From a bacterium (lineage in GTDB: Bacteria > Elusimicrobiota > Elusimicrobia > UBA1565 > UBA9628), in assembly GCA_021822495.1 (NCBI GenBank), contig JAKAQO010000008.1, forward strand, positions 43,207 to 107,206: DNA of 64,000 nt. The letters are read 5' to 3'. Numbering within the stretch: position 1 is the stretch's first letter; each line of letters opens with the position of its first letter. Of this stretch, positions 52,604 through 61,043 are shown piece after piece. The notes under the pieces were generated by a model. That model made no database searches, was not told where the DNA came from, and saw only the letters and a list, made by a program, of their open reading frames with translations. A program made the position numbers and the translations under genes.

Positions 52604-52615
52604 TGATTAATTCAA
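52603..52615. promoter_or_regulatory. LysR-type operator (TTGATTAATTCAA)
   Basis: TTGA-TTAAT-TCAA is a dyad that fits the LysR T-N11-A rule. Its centre (52609) lies about 65 bp before the transcription start predicted from the downstream promoter, the standard LysR recognition position. It overlaps the first base of the divergent LysR gene, which suits autorepression. Confidence 0.55.
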
Positions 52616-52627
52616 ATACTATGTATT
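52615..52627. promoter_or_regulatory. Second dyad (AATAC-TAT-GTATT), possible activation site
   Basis: A perfect 5-bp inverted repeat abuts the LysR recognition dyad and lies 11 bp before the -35 box. This is where LysR activators place their secondary, inducer-sensitive site. Confidence 0.4.
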
Positions 52628-52638
52628 AGATTATCAAA

Positions 52639-52667
52639 TTTACAAAACAACTCCATCCCGTTATAAT
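52639..52667 (+). promoter_or_regulatory. Sigma-70 promoter TTTACA-N17-TATAAT
   Basis: The -35 hexamer TTTACA (52639-52644) matches five of six consensus bases and the -10 TATAAT (52662-52667) all six, with an optimal 17-bp spacer. The predicted start of transcription is near 52674. The ORF-track ATG at 52666 falls inside the -10 box and so cannot be the translation start from this promoter. Confidence 0.7.
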
Positions 52668-52677
52668 GTTTGAGGGA

Positions 52678-53271
52678 ATGGATATTCTTTCGATGTTCCC
52701 GAACCCATGGCAAAACCGAATGAATCGAATCGAAACAAAAGCAGGGAAATTTAATCCCATGAGCTCTCTTATTATTGTCCGAAGCGCGGGAAGATTATCC
52801 CGTAGCATTAAAAGCATTAACGCATTCTTAACCTTCGATCGCGGGCGCCAAACCCGGAATGAACGCATTATCGGCATCGCCATTCAAGACGATATTGATG
52901 CCAGCCCGGCGGAAATCTCGGAATCGTTTTCCATCTCGGGGGAATGGGCTCTCTATCAGATTAGCGACAAAATCATGGGTTCCAAGGGAACCCCTTCCAG
53001 CCGAAGGCGATCGTTATTTAATCTCCTTTGCCAATTAAATCCCAACAAAGAAAACAGGAAGCTGATCGCCGTTTTCGCTGCGAATGAAAATATCGAGAAA
53101 ATTGGGCGAGAGATGAGAAAATTGCGCGAAGAATTCGGGCGCGTGATTGATCCTGCTTGGTTTATTGATGATCCAATGCGAGGAATCATGCCCTCGGATA
53201 AATCCCGCAAGATTCGTTCAACGAATAGAAACAAAGGAGAGGAAACTCTATGTCTAAAAAAACGCCGGTAA
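52678..53271 (+). CDS. Hypothetical protein in LysR-controlled icd operon
   Basis: I do not recognise this protein of about 197 residues. It appears soluble, basic and alpha/beta mixed, with VRSAGRLSRSIKSINAFLTFDRG and RKLIAVFAANENIEKIGREMRKLREEFG as the most structured-looking segments. I place the start at the in-frame ATG 52678, about 4 nt after the predicted transcription start. ATG 52759 is an alternative; the ORF-track start at 52666 lies in the -10 box. The end overlaps icd by 22 bp, including its ribosome-binding site. Confidence 0.5.
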   Translation: MDILSMFPNPWQNRMNRIETKAGKFNPMSSLIIVRSAGRLSRSIKSINAFLTFDRGRQTRNERIIGIAIQDDIDASPAEISESFSISGEWALYQISDKIMGSKGTPSSRRRSLFNLLCQLNPNKENRKLIAVFAANENIEKIGREMRKLREEFGRVIDPAWFIDDPMRGIMPSDKSRKIRSTNRNKGEETLCLKKRR

Positions 53272-54707
53272 CAATCGCTCGCGGAGACGGCATCGGTCCT
53301 GAAATTATGGATGCCGTCCTTCATATTCTTAAAGAGGCTCAAGCTCCCCTGGAGTTCGAGGAAATAGAAATTGGAAAAAAGCTCTACGAAGCGGGCCATA
53401 CCTCCGGAATTTCGCCGTCGGCCTGGGAATCCCTGCGCAGGACCCGCATCTTCCTGAAGGCTCCAATAACGACCCCTCAAGGAAGCGGCTATAAGAGTCT
53501 CAACGTTACAATCAGAAAAACCCTCGGCCTCTACGCGAACGTGCGTCCGTGCGTGGCCTACCCGCCTTTTGTCGCGACGAGGCATCCCCAGATGAAAGTC
53601 ACGATCATCCGCGAAAACGAGGAAGACCTCTATGCGGGAATCGAGCACCGGCAAACCGATGAGGTCACGCAATGTCTAAAACTCATCACCAGACCGGGCT
53701 GTGAAAAAATCATTCGCTATGCGTTTGAATACGCCCGCCATCATGGAACGCGGAAAATCACCTGCATGACCAAGGATAATATCATGAAGATGACCGATGG
53801 ATTATTTCACGCCGTTTTCAACGAAATTTCCGCCGAATATCCCGAACTCGAGAAAGAACACCTGATTATCGACATCGGCGCCGCTCGTCTTGCGGACACG
53901 CCGGAACGTTTCGAGCTCATCGTCCTGCCGAATCTATACGGGGACATACTTTCAGACATTGCCGCCCAAGTGGCGGGTTCCGTGGGTTTGGCCCCCTCCT
54001 GCAATATCGGCGATCACGGAGCGATGTTTGAAGCCATTCACGGTTCGGCCCCCGATATCGCGGGCCTTAATATCGCAAACCCCTCTGGCCTACTCCTTTC
54101 CGCTGTAATGATGCTCGTCCATATCGGAGAAGCTAAGATAGCGGAAAAAATCCACAATGCCTGGCTTAAAACAATAGAGGACGGCTTCCACACGAAAGAT
54201 ATTTTTTCTTCCCACAGCGCCCACCAGTGCGGCACGCGCGAATTCGCCAAGGAAATCATCGCAAGACTCGGGGCCTCTCCCAACAAGCTCAAGCCCGTCG
54301 CCTATCAAGACGGAAGACCCGCTTCAATGGCCCGCGCCGCCATTTCTTCCGCTCCTTCCAGGACCGCCCGCAAGGAACTTATCGGAACGGACATATTCCT
54401 GGATTGGAAAGGAATACCTCCGGATGAACTCGGCGCCAAACTCAAGACCCTTGAGACGCCCTCATTGCAACTCAAGATGATCACCAACAGAGGCGTCAAG
54501 GTCTGGCCGGAGGGTCTCCCCGAAACATTTTGCACCGATCATTGGCGTTGCCGCTTCGTCAGGACGCAAACAGGAAGCCCCGCCAAAAGCGCCGACATCA
54601 TTGAACTCCTCGATAAACTCTCGAAAGCGGGGTTGAATTTCATTAAACTAGAGAATCTTTATGATTTCGACGGCATTCCAGGCTACTCGCTTGGACAGGG
54701 GCAATGA
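53250..54707 (+). CDS. icd: NADP-type isocitrate dehydrogenase (long Thermus/Rickettsia-like form)
   Basis: It oxidatively decarboxylates isocitrate to 2-oxoglutarate in the TCA cycle. Substrate-binding SLNVTIRKTLGLYANVRPC is near residue 90, the metal-binding signature LPNLYGDILSDIAAQVAG near 229, and GAMFEAIHGSAPDIAG near 259. At 485 residues it carries the C-terminal extension of the Thermus and alphaproteobacterial long forms. Isopropylmalate dehydrogenase is shorter and lacks this tail. AAAGGAGAGG is an excellent ribosome-binding site. It overlaps its neighbours on both sides. Confidence 0.9.
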   Translation: MSKKTPVTIARGDGIGPEIMDAVLHILKEAQAPLEFEEIEIGKKLYEAGHTSGISPSAWESLRRTRIFLKAPITTPQGSGYKSLNVTIRKTLGLYANVRPCVAYPPFVATRHPQMKVTIIRENEEDLYAGIEHRQTDEVTQCLKLITRPGCEKIIRYAFEYARHHGTRKITCMTKDNIMKMTDGLFHAVFNEISAEYPELEKEHLIIDIGAARLADTPERFELIVLPNLYGDILSDIAAQVAGSVGLAPSCNIGDHGAMFEAIHGSAPDIAGLNIANPSGLLLSAVMMLVHIGEAKIAEKIHNAWLKTIEDGFHTKDIFSSHSAHQCGTREFAKEIIARLGASPNKLKPVAYQDGRPASMARAAISSAPSRTARKELIGTDIFLDWKGIPPDELGAKLKTLETPSLQLKMITNRGVKVWPEGLPETFCTDHWRCRFVRTQTGSPAKSADIIELLDKLSKAGLNFIKLENLYDFDGIPGYSLGQGQ

Positions 54708-55570
54708 GTGGCGCTTTGGCGGCGCCTTATGCGATGCGCCTCGTCGCGCTGAGCACGATGCACCGAAAAGAAAAGGCGATAGCCCCCGCGTTCCGCCAAA
54801 CCCTTGGTTCTCTCGTCCTTGCCATTCCTGGAATCAATACCGACGAATTGGGAACATTCACCGGAGAAATCCCGAGGACGGGCACGATGGAGGAAACGGT
54901 CAGGAAAAAAGCCCGGTTGGGGATGAGGGCTAGCGGTTTGCGTCTGGGAATAGCCAGCGAGGGAAGTTTTGGACCCCACCCCGCAATCCCGTTTTTTCCC
55001 GCCGGACTGGAATTAATGATTTTTATTGACGATGAAAGAGGTTTTGAGATTATCGAAAGCCAGATGTCCGAGGAAACCAACTATACGGGCGTCCTCGTCA
55101 AGACGCTCGCGGAAGCCGAGGAATTTCTAAAGCGGAGTCGCTTCCCCTCCCACAAAACGATCGTGGCTTCACAATATCCTCGAGGAAAAAGTTTTCTGGC
55201 AAAAGGTATCGGTGAGAAATATCAACTAATCCAAGCCGTCAAAGCCGCCGCCAAAGCGTCAAAAAACGGAATCGTTCGGATAGAAACCGATATGCGGGCG
55301 CACATGAACCCCACCCGCATGCGCTGCATCCGTTCACTCGCCGCCAAGTTAGCGAAACGGTTAAACACCCCTTGCCCGAAATGCGAAGCTCCGGGATGGG
55401 GAGTTACAGACGTCGAAAAAGGTCTCCCCTGCCGCTCCTGTCATACGCCCACCCATTGGACAGCTCGCCTGATTTTTTCCTGCGCCCTCTGTGGATATCG
55501 GCGGGTTACGGGCAGACCCGATGGGAAGAATTACGCGGATGAAGCGCTGTGCCCATATTGCAATCCCTGA
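54704..55570 (+). CDS. DUF6671-like protein with C-terminal zinc ribbons
   Basis: This 288-residue protein has the conserved core STMHRKEKAIAPAF, GTFTGEIPRTGTMEETVRKKA, IASEGSFGPHP and SEETNYTG, which I associate with the uncharacterised DUF6671 family. The C-terminal 75 residues add four CxxC pairs (CPKC, CRSC, CALC, CPYC), enough for two zinc ribbons. Function is unknown. The conserved Glu/Asp/His content suggests an enzyme. It overlaps icd by 4 bp, so the two are made together under LysR control. Confidence 0.7.
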   Translation: MSGALAAPYAMRLVALSTMHRKEKAIAPAFRQTLGSLVLAIPGINTDELGTFTGEIPRTGTMEETVRKKARLGMRASGLRLGIASEGSFGPHPAIPFFPAGLELMIFIDDERGFEIIESQMSEETNYTGVLVKTLAEAEEFLKRSRFPSHKTIVASQYPRGKSFLAKGIGEKYQLIQAVKAAAKASKNGIVRIETDMRAHMNPTRMRCIRSLAAKLAKRLNTPCPKCEAPGWGVTDVEKGLPCRSCHTPTHWTARLIFSCALCGYRRVTGRPDGKNYADEALCPYCNP

Positions 55571-55612
55571 GTCCCTTCTTCTTAAATCAAAACTTCTCCG
55601 CCGAAAAATCCA

Positions 55613-55641
55613 CGGGGCGAGCGAAGAACCCGCCCGCCCCG
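55613..55641 (-). terminator. Hairpin between convergent genes, likely terminator
   Basis: CGGGGCG (55613-55619) and CGCCCCG (55635-55641) form a 7-bp GC stem with a 15-nt loop. On the - strand a run of five T follows 4 nt later, fitting a terminator for the secreted-protein gene at 55668. On the + strand no T run follows. Confidence 0.45.
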
Positions 55642-55667
55642 GTTGAGTCCGCATTCTTAAAATGTTC

Positions 55668-56429
55668 TCAGCGACTTTGATAGTCGCCCCTAGACACCCC
55701 AGCCTGAGCTTTTTTATTCCGAGTCTGAGTCTGGAGTTTAGCCTTAAGAGAGTTAAGGTCTTGGCTCATCCAGAACTGAATATCTTTTTTAAGTTTTCTC
55801 TGGATGTAAGGATATCTCAGGTCCGAGGCGTCGCAATATGAGCTCAATTTAGGATTATTCAGTTTTTCTATGGCAAATCCATACTGCTCAGTTACGCAGT
55901 CGCTGTTGTACTCTTGTTCTTGAGTTGGGCGCACGAGCTCAAGCATGGACTCTCCGTGCTCATCACCGAGCGAGTCTCCAAAGGCTATCTGATCAACTAA
56001 GGCGTTTCCATTTGCATCAACCCCTACCTCGACCCATACGAAGAAATGCCCGCCATAAGGCGAGTTGGGATCGCGCGCATCCAGGCGCAAATAAGCGCGA
56101 TCGGAGGCCAACTCAATGTCTTGAGCCAAGAAAGCCGCGATCTGTTTGAATTTTTGCATTTGTTCTGGCGTCAGGCGTGCAATTAATTCCTGCGAAGGAA
56201 TTGCGTCCGTTCGAGGAACGACAAGTTGCCCATCGGAATTAAGAGTGGGAGGATTATTCGCCAAAACCCCCTTGGCCGGATTAGCCGCGACTTCCTTGAG
56301 ATTCGCGACCATCGCATGGACATTAACGCCTTGATCGAAGTTCACATTCTGCGCCCGAGCCGGCAAGACCGCCGCCGCGCTAAACGCCGCGACCGCCATA
56401 CCCGTCAACGCCATTTTTAATTTCGTCAT
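55668..56429 (-). CDS. Secreted hypothetical protein
   Basis: I do not recognise this 253-residue protein. From ATG 56429, which follows GGAGGAG, it has a clear signal peptide (MTKLKMALTGMAVAAF to ARAQ). A helical segment with LTPEQMQKFKQIAAFLAQD follows, then a beta-rich domain (GGHFFVWVEVGVDANGNALVDQI). The two cysteines in the second half could form a disulfide. The acidic region and secretion suggest a periplasmic or surface role. It is transcribed alone, with a possible promoter 35 bp upstream. Confidence 0.7.
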   Translation of the reverse strand: MTKLKMALTGMAVAAFSAAAVLPARAQNVNFDQGVNVHAMVANLKEVAANPAKGVLANNPPTLNSDGQLVVPRTDAIPSQELIARLTPEQMQKFKQIAAFLAQDIELASDRAYLRLDARDPNSPYGGHFFVWVEVGVDANGNALVDQIAFGDSLGDEHGESMLELVRPTQEQEYNSDCVTEQYGFAIEKLNNPKLSSYCDASDLRYPYIQRKLKKDIQFWMSQDLNSLKAKLQTQTRNKKAQAGVSRGDYQSR

Positions 56430-56461
56430 TTCTATTCTCCTCCGCTTCACGCGGAACATCT

Positions 56462-56491
56462 TTTAAACCGCGCCGAAATATCCGGCGTCAA
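56462..56491 (-). promoter_or_regulatory. Candidate promoter TTGACG-N18-TTTAAA
   Basis: On the - strand TTGACG (56491-56486) and TTTAAA (56467-56462) lie 18 bp apart, about 33 bp before the ATG at 56429. The -35 is close to consensus and the -10 is weak. Confidence 0.35.
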
Positions 56492-56621
56492 GTAATATCC
56501 TACGCCCAAAGCCGGAAAATCCGTATGGGTCCAAAGTCCTAGACGCGACCCGGCAAAAGACCCAGTTCTTTTTGGATTTTTTCGAGATTCGGCGCGGCAT
56601 TCGGGCGAGGGTCAAAAGGTC

Positions 56622-56643
56622 AAAAGGGACTGTCCCCTTTTCC
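56622..56643. repeat. Dispersed palindromic repeat copy (GGGACTGTCCCC core)
   Basis: AAAAGGGACTGTCCCCTTTT, the same core as at 1805 and 12693, lies in the 236-bp gap between the antitoxin-like gene and the secreted-protein gene. It sits 23 bp beyond the stop of the antitoxin-like gene. Confidence 0.7.
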
Positions 56644-56665
56644 CACCCGTGAATATCTCCGGCTC

Positions 56666-56872
56666 TTAAATGGCCGCGTGAGAGCGAATGATTGGGACTA
56701 GAGCTCTTAAGGCTTTATTGACATCCCTGGAGGTCGGGAATACGGCCGCCACGTCTTTTTCCAGGACGACGATGTTAGTCCCTCTCTCGTATTGCCGAGC
56801 ATACTTCCCGCGAACGGCCCTGCTAAAATCATACTCCGGCAAAATATCCGCCTTGCCCCTAGCCTTCTTCAT
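56666..56872 (-). CDS. Orphan antitoxin-like small protein
   Basis: This 68-residue protein contains DILPEYDFSRAVRGKYARQYERGTN and a short tail with VVLEKDVAAVFPTSRDVNKALRALV. This pattern recurs in a widespread family of small proteins often found beside PIN or RelE toxins. GGGAGAG precedes the ATG. No toxin gene flanks it: tsaC lies upstream and a repeat downstream. It may be an orphan antitoxin or a regulator; function is an inference from family resemblance. Confidence 0.65.
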   Translation of the reverse strand: MKKARGKADILPEYDFSRAVRGKYARQYERGTNIVVLEKDVAAVFPTSRDVNKALRALVPIIRSHAAI

Positions 56873-56923
56873 ATTGATTTCTCTCCCTTTTCGTCGCCAA
56901 TGTCGCTTACCCGCGTCGCCACT

Positions 56924-57904
56924 CTACTGCGCCGGATGGCTTAGACCGGCGGCCCTTTGCAATCGGTCCATCACCGCCCGCCCCACGCCGCGCTTCGGGA
57001 CAGTCTCAACATATAAAGTTTTGACGCCGAAAGATTCGGCCTCGCGCAAGGAGGCAAATAAAGAGCGCGCGTAGACGTCAAGGCCCCCGGGAATTTTTCG
57101 GGAAAAGCCCGGCAAGGGCGCGCCCGAAGGCGAGCGGTGAATGAGCCCCGTTTTCGGAAATTTCAAAGCCTCAATTCCTTCGCGCACGCGCCTGGGGGAA
57201 ACAAGCTCAACGCGGCAATCGGGAGCGTAATGCCGATAGCGCGTTCCGGGAGAGGCGGGAGAATTCGCGCCGGGGTTGAGGACTTTAACTCCCGCGGCGC
57301 GGGCAATATCCTCAACCGTTAAGGAACCGGGACGCAAAAGCACGGGATAACGCCCGCGCGCGTCAATAATCGTGGATTCCAAACCTTCATTGCAAGGGCC
57401 GCCGTCTAAAATGAGGGCAATGCGTCCGTCTAAATCCGCGTAAACATGAGCGGCGGTCGTAGGGCTAGGGCGCCCGGAAAGATTGGCCGATGGAGCGGCG
57501 ATGGGTTCGCCCAGAAAATCAATCAGGGTTTGGAAAAAGGGATGGGCCGGACAACGGACCGCAATGGTTTCCTGCCCTCCTGTCACAACATCAGGCACAA
57601 GACCAGAACTTTTCAGAATCAAGGTCAAAGGCCCCGGCCAAAATGCCGCAATCAATTTTCGCGCAAGCGAAGTCGGATGCGCGACGGTTTCCATCATGGC
57701 GGAGCCGTTTACATGCACAATGAGCGGATTATCAGACGGGCGCCCCTTGGCCCGGTAAATTTTCTTAACCGCCTTAGCGTCTAAAGCGCGCGCCCCAAGA
57801 CCATAGACCGTTTCCGTTGGAAAAGCGACTAATTGCCCGCGCCTTAAGGCTTGCGCCGCCGCCTTCATCCCGGCGACATCGGCTTTCAAAAAGCGCGTCT
57901 TCAT
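56924..57904 (-). CDS. tsaC: Threonylcarbamoyl-AMP synthase, long Sua5 type
   Basis: It makes threonylcarbamoyl-AMP for the t6A37 modification of ANN-decoding tRNAs. The YrdC domain has [18 protein letters not shown] (about residue 24), [13 protein letters not shown] (about 53), [13 protein letters not shown] (about 142) and [17 protein letters not shown] linker leads into the Sua5 C-terminal domain, giving 326 residues. It is translationally coupled to purE (4-bp overlap). The Sua5 form, rather than short TsaC, is evident from length and linker. Confidence 0.93.
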   Translation of the reverse strand: MKTRFLKADVAGMKAAAQALRRGQLVAFPTETVYGLGARALDAKAVKKIYRAKGRPSDNPLIVHVNGSAMMETVAHPTSLARKLIAAFWPGPLTLILKSSGLVPDVVTGGQETIAVRCPAHPFFQTLIDFLGEPIAAPSANLSGRPSPTTAAHVYADLDGRIALILDGGPCNEGLESTIIDARGRYPVLLRPGSLTVEDIARAAGVKVLNPGANSPASPGTRYRHYAPDCRVELVSPRRVREGIEALKFPKTGLIHRSPSGAPLPGFSRKIPGGLDVYARSLFASLREAESFGVKTLYVETVPKRGVGRAVMDRLQRAAGLSHPAQ

Positions 57905-58461
57905 TTTCTGACGAATAGTTTTATTAACTTGCTCGGAAGACGCGCATCTAAAACTTTCCGGGTTTGAGCCGCGCGATAGGATTTAACCGCCGCGCTTAAT
58001 TCAGGATGAGAAAGACCAAGAATAGCGCCTGCCAGCAAAGCCGCATTGACCGCTCCCGCCCGGCCGATGGCCAAACTTCCCACCGGAATTCCCGCCGGCA
58101 TCTGAGCGATGGAGAGAAGAGAATCAAGCCCGCGCAAAGCCTTGGACTCGACAGGAACGCCTAAAACTGGAAGGCTCGTTTTTGAAGCCGTCATTCCCGG
58201 CAGATGCGCGGCCCCGCCGGCTCCGGCGATGATGAGCTTAAGCCCGCGCCGCTCGGCTGAAACCGCGTATTGAAATAATTTATCAGGCGTGCGGTGAGCC
58301 GAGACGATTTCGACCTCATAAGGGATTCCTAATTGTTTAAGAGTCTTGACCGTATGTCGCATCGTTGAATAATCTGATGCTGAACCCATAATAACGCCGA
58401 CTAAAGGCGCGAAGGTCTTTCCTTGAGTTCGACGAATTTTTTTTAATGGCATCTGGTTCAT
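57901..58461 (-). CDS. purE: N5-carboxyaminoimidazole ribonucleotide mutase
   Basis: It converts N5-CAIR to CAIR in purine synthesis. [28 protein letters not shown] and [12 protein letters not shown] are the class I PurE active-site motifs. The GSASD serine and AHR histidine are intact. Length of 186 includes a short basic N-terminal extension. It pairs with purK upstream, with a 4-bp overlap, so the two-step bacterial route is complete here. Confidence 0.95.
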   Translation of the reverse strand: MNQMPLKKIRRTQGKTFAPLVGVIMGSASDYSTMRHTVKTLKQLGIPYEVEIVSAHRTPDKLFQYAVSAERRGLKLIIAGAGGAAHLPGMTASKTSLPVLGVPVESKALRGLDSLLSIAQMPAGIPVGSLAIGRAGAVNAALLAGAILGLSHPELSAAVKSYRAAQTRKVLDARLPSKLIKLFVRK

Positions 58462-59636
58462 GAAGATCGCCTGGAAGGAGCGCCAAATTGAATGGCCGCT
58501 GCGGCTTTTTGAGCGGTTTTAAGAGCTTCCGCCGGATTCGGGCCCAGCGCGGTCACATGCCCCATTTTTCTTCCGGGAAAACTTTCCTTTTTTCCGTAGA
58601 GATGAACCGAGGCCCCCGAAACGGCCCTCGCTTCATCAAGTCCTTTGGGGATTCCATCTCCCTTTTCGATACCCAGAAGATTAACCATGGCGGCGGCCTT
58701 TTCTTTGAGAGCGGCAGAGCCGAGAGGCAAATCAAAAACCGCGCGAACATGATTATCAAACTGGCTTGATTCACAAGCCTCAATCGTATAATGACCGGAG
58801 TTATGAACCCGCGGAGATATCTCGTTGACCAGAATCTCCCCATCTTTTCGGAGAAAAAGTTCAACGCCCATGGAGCCCACTCCGCCAATTCCCTCAACCG
58901 CTTTAAGAGCGATCTCCGAAGCGCGGACCGCGGTTGGCTCATCAATAGAAGCGGGAACAAGAACGGCCCGGCACACATGATTTTCCTGAATCGTTTCGGC
59001 CACGGGATAAACCGCCGCCTCTTTATTTTGCGAGACAGAAACAATCACGGCTAACTCCTTTTCAAATAGACAAAATTCTTCCGCGTAAAGAGATTCCGCA
59101 TCTCCCTTGAGAAATTCCCAAGCGCTTTTAATTTCTTCTTCTGAACGAGCGACAGCGTTGCCTCGTCCATCATAAGCGTTCCGGCGTTTTTTAATCATCA
59201 CGGCCCCGCCCCATTTTTTGGCTGTGGATATAATTTCCTCGACACTGGAAGCTTCCGCAAAACGCGGAACCGGAATCCCCTGGCGGGAGAGCTCACGCTT
59301 CTGGAAAAACTTATCCTGAATCAAAGACAGACAAGAAGACGAGGGACGCACGCAATGCCCCGAGCGTTCCAAGTCCGCTAAAAGTTGAGAGTCCACGAAT
59401 TCATTTTCCAAGGTCAGAACATCGCAAGCATCCGCAAGAGAAGACAAAGCGGCGCGGTCATTAAGAGAACCAAGAAAAAATTGATCCGCAAGTTTTACAG
59501 CGGGGCTGTCAGGCGATTGAGCCAAAATAACCACTTTAAACCCAAGCCTTTTGGCAGCCTCAGACATCATCGCCGCCAATTGCCCACCGCCCAATATCCC
59601 CAAGGTTTTCAAGGCGCCGATTTTAACTTTTCCCAT
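58458..59636 (-). CDS. purK: N5-carboxyaminoimidazole ribonucleotide synthase
   Basis: This ATP-grasp enzyme carboxylates AIR using bicarbonate. [20 protein letters not shown] at the N-terminus, [12 protein letters not shown] (about 75), [15 protein letters not shown] (about 150), [16 protein letters not shown]-type residues and the metal-binding [18 protein letters not shown] (about 268) are all present. Length of 392 is normal. It heads a purK-purE-tsaC operon with overlapping genes; a 103-bp divergent spacer separates it from the rhomboid-like gene. Confidence 0.95.
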   Translation of the reverse strand: MGKVKIGALKTLGILGGGQLAAMMSEAAKRLGFKVVILAQSPDSPAVKLADQFFLGSLNDRAALSSLADACDVLTLENEFVDSQLLADLERSGHCVRPSSSCLSLIQDKFFQKRELSRQGIPVPRFAEASSVEEIISTAKKWGGAVMIKKRRNAYDGRGNAVARSEEEIKSAWEFLKGDAESLYAEEFCLFEKELAVIVSVSQNKEAAVYPVAETIQENHVCRAVLVPASIDEPTAVRASEIALKAVEGIGGVGSMGVELFLRKDGEILVNEISPRVHNSGHYTIEACESSQFDNHVRAVFDLPLGSAALKEKAAAMVNLLGIEKGDGIPKGLDEARAVSGASVHLYGKKESFPGRKMGHVTALGPNPAEALKTAQKAAAAIQFGAPSRRSS

Positions 59637-59725
59637 AAATCATTCCCCAAAAAATGAGGACAATCAATTTTACCATAGTTCCCACGTCGGCGGTTTTATT
59701 TAAAACGCGGAGATAAGCAAAATGA

Positions 59726-59731
59726 TATCAT
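59726..59731 (+). promoter_or_regulatory. Candidate -10 box (TATCAT) for the rhomboid-like gene
   Basis: TATCAT ends 8 bp before the ATG at 59740 in the purK/rhomboid divergent spacer. No good -35 is seen. The rest of the 103-bp spacer shows nothing else I can name. Confidence 0.25.
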
Positions 59732-59739
59732 GACTCAAT

Positions 59740-60363
59740 ATGGGCCCCCAATGGATGGACCGGCTGGAAAGAAAATTGGGCTTTTTGTCCATCCCTGGTC
59801 TCGCCGCGTTTCTGGCCGGAATGAACGCCATCATTGGAATTCTCAGCCTCTTTAAACCTCAATTTCCCGATATTCTCGTCTTTGATCCCGGCTTGTTTTT
59901 AAGCGGGCAATATTGGCGCGCCATAACTTTCCTCTTTGTCCCGCCGGAAATGGGGCCTTTGTGGCTGGCCTTTTGGCTGATTTTTTTCTACTGGCTCATG
60001 AACCGCCTGGAACAAATCTGGGGAGATTTTAAATTTCTCGCCTATTGTCTCATCGGGGCTTTGGCCGTAATCGCGTGTTCTCTCATTTTAGGCCGGGAAT
60101 TTTCCAATTCCATTTTTACGACGAGTCTGGTTCTCGCTTTCGCGCGACTCAACGCCGATGTCGAAATTCTTTTATTTTTCTTTTTGCCGATTAAAATGAA
60201 ATGGATTTGGGCCGTCGGCTGTTTTGTCGTCGCCTGGACTCTTTTGTTCGGTTCTTTTGGGGATCGTCTCTATTACGGCCTTGGCGTTCTCAACTATCTC
60301 GTCTTTTTCGGCCCGGAACACTGGAATTCTCTCTATTTTGCCTGGCGCCGGCGACGGCTTTAG
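59740..60363 (+). CDS. Rhomboid-like membrane protein, probably non-catalytic
   Basis: This 207-residue protein has about five to six transmembrane helices. The N-terminal part (FDPGLFLSGQYWRAITFLFVPP) and the WLIFFYWLMNRLEQIWGDFKFL segment are characteristic of rhomboid/Derlin-like folds. The catalytic GxSG serine motif and the matching histidine are not visible, so it is more likely a pseudoprotease. ATG 59752 is an alternative start. It converges on the vapC gene 22 bp downstream. Confidence 0.7.
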   Translation: MGPQWMDRLERKLGFLSIPGLAAFLAGMNAIIGILSLFKPQFPDILVFDPGLFLSGQYWRAITFLFVPPEMGPLWLAFWLIFFYWLMNRLEQIWGDFKFLAYCLIGALAVIACSLILGREFSNSIFTTSLVLAFARLNADVEILLFFFLPIKMKWIWAVGCFVVAWTLLFGSFGDRLYYGLGVLNYLVFFGPEHWNSLYFAWRRRRL

Positions 60364-60385
60364 AAGCGCGTCCAAAGAATCTTGA

Positions 60386-60775
60386 TCAATTCCAAAGACG
60401 AAGCCCTGGAACGCGGCGAAAATGAGCGTCGAGCGTCACCAGAACAGACCCTGTTTCAACCGTTTGCGCCGCCAGCCAAACATCGTTAATGGGAACGGGA
60501 GTTCCGGCGCGGGCGAGCCCCGCCTTAATTTCTCCGAAAATCCGCGCCGTCTCAAGAGAAAGCAAAAGCGGCAAGACTCCCGGGCGCGTCAGGAACTTCT
60601 CCAGAATCCTTTCATTTTCGGCGCGTTTGTGTCCGCCCCGAAAGCCCGCCTGAAGTTCTCCCAAGACAATCACGGACATGAAAACGGTCTCGGCTTGAGA
60701 CAATGCGTCTAAAATCGCATGATTTCCCGCCAGAAAGGCGGCATAGGCGTTTGTGTCGAGAATGATTGATTTCAT
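60386..60775 (-). CDS. vapC: PIN-domain toxin (VapC-like)
   Basis: This 129-residue PIN ribonuclease has the acidic residues expected for Mg-dependent cleavage: LDTNAYAAFLAGN (Asp 7), VLGELQAGFRGG (Glu near 40), PINDVWLAAQ (Asp near 97) and TLDAHFRRVPGL (Asp near 115). Family members cut tRNA or rRNA to stop growth. It overlaps its antitoxin gene by 4 bp, in the usual antitoxin-first order. Confidence 0.9.
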   Translation of the reverse strand: MKSIILDTNAYAAFLAGNHAILDALSQAETVFMSVIVLGELQAGFRGGHKRAENERILEKFLTRPGVLPLLLSLETARIFGEIKAGLARAGTPVPINDVWLAAQTVETGSVLVTLDAHFRRVPGLRLWN

Positions 60776-61029
60776 TTCCAGTCTTCGGGATCGATTCGCT
60801 CGAACATTTCCGATGACTTTTTAAAAATATCGGCATCCTTCTTGGACCAAAGCCCGCAAAGGTCCTCGAAATTTTTCCGGCGATTGACGGTTTCTTCGCG
60901 CGACAGCCCCAGGGCCGACGCCAATATTTTTTTAATCGTCTTATTCAAACTCAGGCCGTTTTTTTCCGCCTCGCGTTCGATAAGATTAGCGAGACTGGGT
61001 TCGATATGATGGATGGTCATTGATTTCAT
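60772..61029 (-). CDS. vapB: VapB-type antitoxin
   Basis: This 85-residue protein begins with a ribbon-helix-helix-like DNA-binding domain (TIHHIEPSLANLIEREAEKNGLSLNKTIKKILASALG) and ends with an acidic/aromatic toxin-binding tail (EMFERIDPEDWK). I trimmed the ORF to the ATG at 61029, which has GAGGAAAAT directly upstream. Two operator-like dyads lie in the promoter, consistent with autoregulation by the VapBC complex. The pair is probably a mobile or stability module. Confidence 0.82.
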   Translation of the reverse strand: MKSMTIHHIEPSLANLIEREAEKNGLSLNKTIKKILASALGLSREETVNRRKNFEDLCGLWSKKDADIFKKSSEMFERIDPEDWK

Positions 61030-61043
61030 ATTTTCCTCGATTA

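Noticed and set aside
52956-53672. 238-residue - strand ORF
   Set aside because: It overlaps icd and the upstream gene in antisense. icd is certain in this region and the - translation shows no family features.
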